A DNA stretch of 64,000 nucleotides. Origin: Wurfbainia villosa. Taxonomy: Eukaryota > Streptophyta > Magnoliopsida > Zingiberales > Zingiberaceae. The stretch is taken from assembly GCA_025175895.1 (NCBI GenBank), contig CM045992.1, positions 116,276,377 through 116,340,376 on the forward strand, written 5' to 3'. Below, in pieces: positions 57,388-64,000 of the stretch. The notes beneath the pieces were generated by a model. The model ran no database searches. It was not told the origin of the DNA and was given only the letters and a program-made list of their open reading frames with translations. Within the stretch, counting starts at the first letter, position 1. Each line of letters starts with the position of its first letter. The position numbers and the translations under genes are program-made.

Positions 57388-57659
57388 TGTTGGTGCAATC
57401 GGCCCAGGTCACGATTGACCAGGACTCGAGCTTGGCTCGAGAGATGTTTTGATGTTAGACAAAAACATATGGCAATGTAATTGTCATGGTAAAGTCCAAG
57501 TCATGGGTACTTGGCATGGAAAGTCCAAGTGGGACACTTGGCATTTGGGAATGTCCAAGCATGGGTCTTGGCAAGGTAAAGTCCAAGTCATGGGTACTTG
57601 CCATGGAAAGTCCAAGTGGGATACTTGGCAATTTGGGAAAGTCCAAGTCTTGAGTACTT
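57388..57659 (+). repeat. array LTR5, truncated
   Basis: The first 272 bp of an LTR, stopping inside the CCAAG/CTTGG array at GAGTACTT, where the minus-strand SIRE-type element begins. Neither side shows TG...CA ends, so this is a deletion/recombination junction rather than an insertion border. Confidence 0.88.
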
Positions 57660-59089
57660 ATATTCCTTATATGTGAGTTCAGTAAAACCTTTGGGACCCA
57701 TGCTTGGACTCTTTGATGACTACGATTTACGATAGACAAATATGATCTATTCGTATTCTTTGACTTAAATCCGAGTCCGACTTTATTGTACACGGCTCTT
57801 TGGATTCGAAGTAGTCGGTTAAGGTTCTTAGATCCCAATGTGAACCTTTCCAACCTAGCCTCAACCTCTTGAACTCGGTCTTTCAAGAGAGAATTCTCCT
57901 CCTCAAGTTTTTCAATTTGGGTTGAGTTTCTCTCTTGAACTTGACTAGTTGAAGAGGTTAGAGTAGCCTCTTGCTTGAGGGTTTCAACCTCCTCAAGTAA
58001 CCACTCAACCCTAGACTCGGACTTAGTTAATTTCCTAGTAAGCATTTTAATTGTATTGTAAAGCGTATGAATTAGTGAGCGGCTAATCTTAATTTTCTCT
58101 TTTGGTCCGGCTTTGAGTTGCTTCTCAAAGTAGTCCTTGAGTTTGGAGTCGGTGTTGTAATTGGATTCGGATTCGAACTCTGACTCAAACTCCTTCGGTC
58201 TTGCCATGTAAGCTATGTCTTCTCTGTTGTCCCAAGTTGCATGGAAAGCCTTCTTTTGATTTGATTAGAATTGTGCCCTCTTTTGGTTCTTTAGTAGCCT
58301 CCTTTCCCTCCAAACGATCTTCCGCACTACGTTCACTATTGCTTCCACCTCTTCGGATTCGGACTCTGATTCGTCTTCGGGTTCGAGTCCATCTTCCTGC
58401 CTAGTAGGTGGCTTGCTTCTTTGTCCTGCAAGTAGAGCAATACCTCTCTCGGCCCGGACCACGTTAGTTTGCTCGTAAAGTTCAAACTCGGAAAATAATT
58501 CGTCTAACCTAAGCTTCGAAAGGTCCTTAGAGACCTTGTAGACATCGACCATGGATGCCCACAAGGTAGTCCTAGGGAAAGCATTTAAAGCATACCTTAT
58601 AAGGTCCCGGTTCTCTACGGCTTGCCTGATCGAGTGAAGACCGTTGACGATGTCTTGGATCCGCACATGTAGTTGGGTGGAGGTCTCGTGATCCTGCATC
58701 TTTAGATTGTACAGTTTATTTAAAAGTAAATCTCTTTTACATACCTTAGCATCGGACGTCCCTTCGTGTAGATCAATCAATTTGTTCCAGAGATCTTTGG
58801 CGCTAATGAATGGTCTGATGCGGTTGAGTTCCTCCTTGGACAAGCCGCATTGCAATATTTGGGTTGCTCTTGCATCGGCTTCGATTTGCCTCTTGGTTGC
58901 ATTTGTCCACTTGTTAAAATCCAAGGGCTCCCCTTGATCATTGGTGGATAGAGCAAAGCCGGTTTGGATTATTATCCAAGTCTCGACTTGTGTTTTCAAG
59001 AAACACTCCATCCGACCTTTCCAATAACGGAAATCATTTCCGTTAAAGAAAGGAGGTCGGGTGGTGCTATACCCCTCAATGTGAGTCAT
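57660..59089 (-). pseudogene. SIRE-type gag, one internal stop, 3'-truncated
   Basis: ATG at 59089 opens 274 codons with the Copia gag core: GNDFRYWKGRMECFLKTQ, then KDLWNKLIDLHEGTSDAK and LNKLYNLKMQDHETSTQLHV (UBN2-type domain). A single in-frame stop at 58265-58267 is followed in the same frame by a coiled-coil-like stretch (LEEVETLKQEA..., EEENSLLKDRVQEVEARLE) down to AWVPKVLLNSH near 57690. The frame then runs into antisense LTR5 repeats. The stop is the only visible lesion in the upstream part. Confidence 0.85.
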
Positions 59090-59570
59090 TAAGTATCTTG
59101 CAAAATACGAATAAAAACCAAAGAGAATTCCAAGACTTGGTCTTGGATTAGTAGTGTGGAAAATAATAGGAAATAAACAGAAATAAATAAGAAGAATAAG
59201 AAACTAACAAAAACTAGAAACTTACGACCTTCGATGTCCCCGAAAGGGTACTAAACGTTAGTTTTTGGAGCTGGAAACAGCTTGTTACGAGGGTAAACCC
59301 ATGTAAGAAATGTAGATCTCTCAGAGAGCTTCGATTTGGTAGGTAGATCTTTTTGTGAGTCCACTTGTACGAAAAGTTATGGCCATTTTACCGTCGACTA
59401 CTCCAAAATAGAATACTTGCAAACACACAACCAAAAGAAGCGTACCAAGACTTCGTCTTGGATTAGTAGTGCGGGAGGAAAAAAAACCTAAAAAAAAATG
59501 CAACTCGAAAAATATGAAAAGAAAATCAAAAAGTGCTAGATTGGTGGTTTCACCAAATCTTAGCGTCCCT

Positions 59571-59584
59571 GCTCTGATACCAAT
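59571..59584 (-). other. primer binding site, SIRE-type element
   Basis: ATTGGTATCAGAGC on the minus strand directly after the LTR, a perfect match to the initiator-Met tRNA site. Confidence 0.9.
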
Positions 59585-60636
59585 TGTTGGATCGAGAAGC
59601 GTCGCTAGAGGGGGAGTGAATAGCGAGCGTAAATCTTTTCGTTCGTTCGTTCGATACATGAGTAAGCACAGCAGAAAAAAAAAAGGCATGTTTATTTTTA
59701 CTTGGTTTACAACCCAGCAGTTGCTACTCCAAGGCCCTAACGGTCCTAGACCGTGTACGGAGGGCAAAGCACTATAACGTCTCTTCCTCATTGGAGGTAG
59801 GAGACAACGATCACAAAACCGAAAGTACGAGGATGAGGCAACAAGTCTACTTCACCTCGTTACAAATAAGAACAAAGAATACAATAAAATATGTTACTTG
59901 TTGCTGCTGCCGACGAAGAAGATCAGAGCTTGTCGTCGCATCGGCATTATGACGGTGTTGGAGCTTTAGCGTTGTAGGAGCACTTGAGAATAAACTTGAT
60001 GATATTTGGAGTTGGAATCCTCCCCTCCTTTTATATAATTTGGCCTCTGAATATGTCTCCTCATCTTTCGGAACAGATCACGAAGTTGTACCAAATTTTA
60101 TAGCGAAGTGGTCGCGTCAAACATTATCCGTTTTGACCTAGCGCAAAGGTTGATTCATCGTCATCCATCAGTCGACTGATGAGCATCAGTCGACTGCCCA
60201 ATGTCCAGCAGTCGACTGCCAGCCTGGCCACTTCCCTGCAGTAAGAGGTTAGTACGGAAAATGGTAAATGCGACGGTTTCTAACCGTCCGATCTTGACCT
60301 AGACCTTCCACAGGAAGTCTTAGTCGGATCGCCGCCTACGGTCGTCCCCGTACAGAGGACACGACATTACCATCTCTCACTCACACGAGCTTACCTCGAT
60401 ACTTACTGTGTCGCTTTCACTTCCAGCCTTCCACTCGATTCCTTCGGCTCCCTCCGAAGTCACTCGAGTGTTTCCCGACCACCGCGGCTTCCTCTGGGTG
60501 TCACTAGCCTTCAGCTCCAGCTTTAGTACTTTTCTGCACACTCGATTTAGCTCGTGAGATAACGATATAAACTTAACTTTATATCTTTGTCATAATCAAA
60601 ACACAGGTTCGATTATCTTGTGCCCCTGCACCAACA
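59585..60636 (-). repeat. SIRE-type 5' LTR
   Basis: 1052 bp, TGTTGGATCG (59585) to CACCAACA (60636) as read on the plus strand; a TATATAAAAGGAGG box is read on the minus strand near 60022-60037. It shares both ends and the promoter region with 22326-23445. GTCGACTG motifs lie at 60170-60225. Confidence 0.88.
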
Positions 60637-61130
60637 TCTACATGTCACGACACGCATGGCATAATGATATGCATCTAATGCAATTACATGACATACAATT
60701 ATGACATATACAAAAAAATTTCCTTATATGTCATAACTATTTATGGAAATAAAATATGTTTGCGATTTGATTCTCCAAATCAAATCATGATTAAATTAGG
60801 AAACAAATTTCCAAATCTAATCACATATTTTATTTATGGAAAGTGTTGATTAAGGAAAGTCAAATTTAATTTAGGAAATAAATTTCCAAAATTATCAAAA
60901 TTATTTATGGAAATAAAATATATTTAAGATTTGATTCCCAAATCAAATCATGATTAAATTAGGAAATAAATTTACAAATCTAATCAAATATTTTATTTAT
61001 GGAAAATATTAATTTCCATAAATACTTCTAACTTTCCAAAAGTAGAAGATTTTCATAAATACTTCTATACATTCTAAAATTAGAAAATTTCCATAAATAC
61101 TTCTAACTTTCCACAAATAGGCTCTTTGTA
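60637..61130. repeat. AT-rich tandem duplications
   Basis: A block of about 100 bp (TTTATGGAAATAAAATAT...ATTTTATTTATGGAAA) is present at 60740-60842 and 60903-61004, with a GATTTGATT/AATCAAATC inverted repeat in each. Three shorter repeats of TTTCCATAAATACTTCTA follow (61012-61110). No gene is seen. Confidence 0.75.
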
Positions 61131-61390
61131 AGGGGTTTCTCCACCTTCGGCGTGTTGCCGAGAAGGAGAGAAGAGTATAGTGAGTGTAGATCATTAGCTC
61201 ACCGTGGGGTAGGAACTATTGGTTCCAAACCACATAGAAACCTTAGTGTTGTGCATGTGTTGTATTTATCTTTCATTTATGCTTTATTTTTTTTCTATTG
61301 CACATTACTAATGATCGTAGACGAGTATGACATGATCCTTCGAAGAAATCTCAAAGACGTTGTTCACCCCCCCCCCCTATTTAGCACGAC
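61131..61390 (+). repeat. old TR-GAG/SIRE-like LTR end, relic
   Basis: GGTTTCTCCACCTTCGGCG and GTTGCCGAGAAGGAG, then GTAGGAACTATTGGTTCC, and GTTCACCCCCCCCCC near 61361 follow the order of the downstream part of the array LTRs (for example 42125-42375). The sequence is much more diverged. No PBS or gag follows. Confidence 0.65.
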
Positions 61391-61429
61391 AACCGATTCA
61401 AAACATTTGACACTCGGAAAGCTTAGTTG

Positions 61430-62095
61430 ACTAGGACAATCGACTGATCAAGTAGTCAACTGAAGCTCAACTGCTTCTGTGGCTCTGACAGTCGACTGCT
61501 AGGATTTAACAGTCAACTGACCACTAGCAATTGACTGCTAGGGTTTAGCAGTCGATTGGAATTAAATTGTTAGGGCACAGAATATTGGGCAGTCACTGAT
61601 GTCTATAGCGGTTAATTGCTATGTTTGGATAGTCGATTGGTCGACTTAATCTGATATGGATTAAGTCATTGTATGACAACGGTACAGTGTTCAGTCGACT
61701 GCTAGATAAGAACAGTCAATTGGAAGACGAAAAATCAGGTCGAGCGAAGTTATAAAAGGAGCTTGATGAGAAGATTAAAGTAGCAGATTCTTGAGCATTT
61801 GGGAGGAAGTTTGTCGTTGCATTCCAAATCTTCCTAGGCGTTCAAAGCAATCAAATAAATAAGCGATTAAAAATATTCTTTTGTAAAGTGTTCTTTATAT
61901 TTTATTTGTAGTTATTGTATTTGATTGTATTATTATTGTAATTCATATTGTATGAGATTTCTTCACTTGTAGATTGTATTCCGAGAAGAAAAATAAATTT
62001 AATAGAATATATACTAAATTGAATAGAAGCTTTAATTTCGAACTACGTAAAATTTATATATTATATATATTTATCTTGTAATATTTTATTTTCGT
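61430..62095 (+). repeat. ancient LTR relic with GTCGAC cluster and TATA box
   Basis: GTCGACTG and CAACTG motifs (61438-61720) lead into GTTATAAAAGGAGCTTGATG (61751-61770), then TTGTAAAGTGTTCTTTATAT and GTAATTCAT...GAGATTTCTTCAC, matching in order the promoter/R part of the array LTRs (36738-36970). Here the TATA box is canonical, whereas the array has GATAAAAAGG. The end decays around 62095. Confidence 0.65.
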
Positions 62096-62237
62096 CGTGC
62101 TAATATCTTATACGGCAATTTACCAAACACAGCTGCTGAAGTTCGAAATTGCCCAAAACGCGCACTATAGTTTCAGAATTACCAAATTGCGCGCGTAATT
62201 CCCAAAATACTCCTCCCGCCAAACAGGTTGCAATTTA

Positions 62238-62555
62238 ATGCAGAGAGAGATTTGCATCCATCCGAGGCACAACTGGAAATCCCGAGCCATCCAAACGTCT
62301 CTTCCAGCCGCGTGGGAGCGCCAGCCTCATGCTGTTGATGAGCACCACACGCAACTTTCCTCCGCAAACCAACTGAGCAACACCATTTTTGATGAAACCC
62401 TAGTAGTTATCAACGACATCACTGCTCCCACGAATATATCAGCAGTTAATCCAGAAGTTGGCGCAGCTCACTCACCAGCCGCTTCACATAGTATTATCAT
62501 GTATGTATGTGTTTTTATTCTTGAGACTGCTATGAGGTTAATAAATGCATTGTAG
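62238..62555 (+). CDS. unrecognised open frame, possible host exon
   Basis: A 105-codon frame in sequence of balanced composition, not matching any repeat in this window. It starts MQREICIHPR; no family is recognised. A possible splice donor (TCAT|GTATGTATGTG) at about 62501 would end an exon after ASHSIIM, leaving the last residues as intron. GC-rich upstream sequence (62155-62235) could be promoter or leader. No signal peptide, domain or TATA box is convincing. It may be a first exon or a chance frame. Confidence 0.2.
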   Translation: MQREICIHPRHNWKSRAIQTSLPAAWERQPHAVDEHHTQLSSANQLSNTIFDETLVVINDITAPTNISAVNPEVGAAHSPAASHSIIMYVCVFILETAMRLINAL

Positions 62556-62749
62556 GTGGTTGTATAGCCAAGTTTGTCACACACCCATAAATACAAGGTA
62601 GGCATATCATACCAAAGTAGACCAATGCACCCATAATTGCGATGCAGGAGATTCATAACCAAGTTTTGTCGCCACCTAAACAAATTCCACCTAACTTAAA
62701 AGGTGATACTTTCAATTAAATCCCACGATTACTGAAGTTCCCTGATTGA

Positions 62750-63690
62750 TATTCCCAGCACTAGGAGATTCAATATGTCCGAGACAGTAAGTGGTGCTGG
62801 AATGAAATTCCCAGCACCACCCTCTCCCTAAAATTTTAAATCCCAGCACCATGGGAGATTGAAGATGGCTGGTCTGGATAAAAAGTGATGCTGGGAATTT
62901 AAATCCTAGTAACATCGTGGTCCTGGGCTTCAAATTCTCAGCACCATTAAGGTTCAACAAATTCGGGATAAAATCTGGTGCTGGGAATTGAAATCTCGTC
63001 ACCACCGTGGTGCTGGGATTAAAACTCCCAACACCATGGACGTTCAATAGTTCGGGATAAAAGGTGGTGCTGGCAATTGAAATATCGGCACCATTGTGGT
63101 TCTGCGATTAAAACTCCCAACACCATGGGGAATGAACTTGTCGAGATAAATGGTGGTGCTGGGAATTTATATCCCAGCACCACCGTAGTAATGAGATTCA
63201 AACTCCCAGCAACACCATGGTGCTGGGAATCTAATTCACTAGACCAGGGAGATATAAGTTATCGACATTAAGGGTGGTGCTGGGATTTGAAACCTCAGCA
63301 ACACTATGGTCCTACGATTAAGACTCCCAACACCATTGGCATTGGACTGGTCGAGATAAATGGTGGTGCTGGGAATTGATATCCCAGCATCACCGTGGTA
63401 ATGGGATTAAAACTCCCAGCAACACCATGGTGCTGGGAATGTAATTTCCAGCACCATGTACATATAAGTTGCCGGAATTTTTGGTGGTGCTGGGAACTGA
63501 AACCCTAGCAACACAGTGGTTCTGTGTTTAAAAATCCCAGCACCGGGGAGATGGAACTAGTCGAGATAAATGGTGGTGCTGGGAATTTATATCCCAGCAC
63601 CACCGTGGGCCTGGGATATAAATTTCCAGCACCATGGAGAGGGAACCTGGCCGAGAAAAATAGTGGTTCTGTCAATTTATATTGGAGATA
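62750..63690. repeat. palindromic minisatellite (GGTGCTGGGA/TCCCAGCACC)
   Basis: About twelve iterations of GGTGCTGGGAATT...TCCCAGCACCA spaced about 60-95 bp, with a higher-order period near 210 bp (63152, 63363, 63571). Perfect 13-bp arms GGTGGTGCTGGGA / TCCCAGCACCACC with a 7-nt loop occur at 63152-63184 and near 63569-63603. Reading frames through it are repeat artefacts. Confidence 0.88.
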
Positions 63691-64000
63691 AATAAAGTCC
63701 TCTAGGCAGGTCGAGTGCAAGCGTGGCCTATACTATCATTCTCCACCTTTCCTTAGGCTCCCAAACAGTAGTTATGAAAATTAATGCTCTGTGCCAACAT
63801 TCAGATGAGTGTGCCAATTGGCATCGCGTGTAATCGCACGCACTATAATCTTGTCGATAGGAGTGTGAGAACTAAGTATCCCTCTGCGCATAAACCCTGT
63901 AAATGTCTTCCTCTTCCATTCCATATAAACTGTTCATAATTTCAACATTGAAAGGTCCATCAATGGGTTTCGGTAAAAACCCATTGATGGCCCTATCAAC
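63691..64000. other. non-repetitive tail, nothing recognised
   Basis: No open frame, repeat unit, TIR or promoter motif could be supported in these 310 bases. The right-most part contains a short inverted repeat (AATGGGTTT / AAACCCATT, 63963-63988). Confidence 0.5.

Larger units (their letters stand above)
35703..57659 (+). mobile_element. tandem array of gag-only LTR retrotransposons sharing LTRs
   Basis: Structure is LTR1 (35703)-internal 1-LTR2 (40893)-internal 2-LTR3 (46059)-internal 3-LTR4 (52255)-internal 4-LTR5 (57388, truncated). LTR starts are 5190, 5166, 6196 and 5133 bp apart; the third interval has 1020 bp extra from an internal rearrangement. Each internal region has a PBS, a gag-type frame of up to 534 codons, about 2 kb of non-coding sequence and a polypurine tract, but no protease, integrase or RT. 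This fits the TR-GAG class of non-autonomous elements, mobilised in trans. Adjacent units share one LTR, as expected for unequal LTR-LTR recombination rather than repeated insertion. Confidence 0.93.
57660..60636 (-). mobile_element. SIRE-type Copia element, gag and 5' LTR only
   Basis: Minus-strand order: 5' LTR (60636-59585), PBS (59584-59571), leader, gag from 59089 down to the junction at 57660. Pol and 3' LTR are absent. The solo LTR at 22326-23445 belongs to the same or a close family. Confidence 0.85.

Overview
This is a plant nuclear (angiosperm) window made almost entirely of transposable elements. The evidence is nested LTR retrotransposons with 5-bp target-site duplications (TSDs), primer binding sites (PBS) matching initiator-methionine tRNA, chromovirus and Ty1/Copia protein relics, and short intron-containing genes on AT-rich background. 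No bacterial-type gene organisation is present. Most long open frames are LTR or antisense artefacts.

Left part (1-25.6 kb): a segment of about 3.1 kb occurs twice in direct orientation (copy 1 split over 2290-17481, copy 2 at 21026-25270). Each copy carries on the minus strand a small two-exon gene that open-frame scanning misses. It encodes a 69-residue secreted peptide with eight cysteines in the plant defensin-like (DEFL, CS-alpha-beta) spacing (16504-16863 and 24294-24653). Copy 1 was later split by a Tekay-type chromovirus solo LTR (3305-8664, itself holding a Copia-type solo LTR at 6470-8290) and by a chromovirus (9350-16121). Copy 2 was split by a SIRE-type solo LTR (22326-23445). Each copy preserves the intact empty site of the other's insertions, so the order of events can be read directly.

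Middle (25.6-35.7 kb): a degenerate Ty3/Gypsy (Athila/Tat-like) internal region is interrupted by a minus-strand gag-only LTR element (26634-31419). It is followed by a decayed minus-strand Ty1/Copia gag-protease-integrase-RT relic (32990-35702).

Right-centre (35.7-57.7 kb): a tandem array of one gag-only, pol-less LTR retrotransposon (TR-GAG type) runs LTR-internal-LTR-internal-LTR-internal-LTR-internal-LTR with a period of about 5.13-5.19 kb. Neighbouring units share single LTRs. Unit 1 keeps a 534-residue gag frame with two CCHC knuckles; the later units carry shared lesions. Unit 3 contains an additional microhomology junction. The LTRs hold arrays of short palindromes and clusters of a GTCGAC-centred motif that differ strikingly between otherwise near-identical copies.

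Right end (57.7-64 kb): a truncated minus-strand SIRE-type element with gag and 5' LTR, AT-rich tandem duplications, two old LTR relics, a possible host exon (62238-62555) and a palindromic minisatellite (about 62.75-63.69 kb). Divergence values and database identities were not computed; clade names are judged from motifs.
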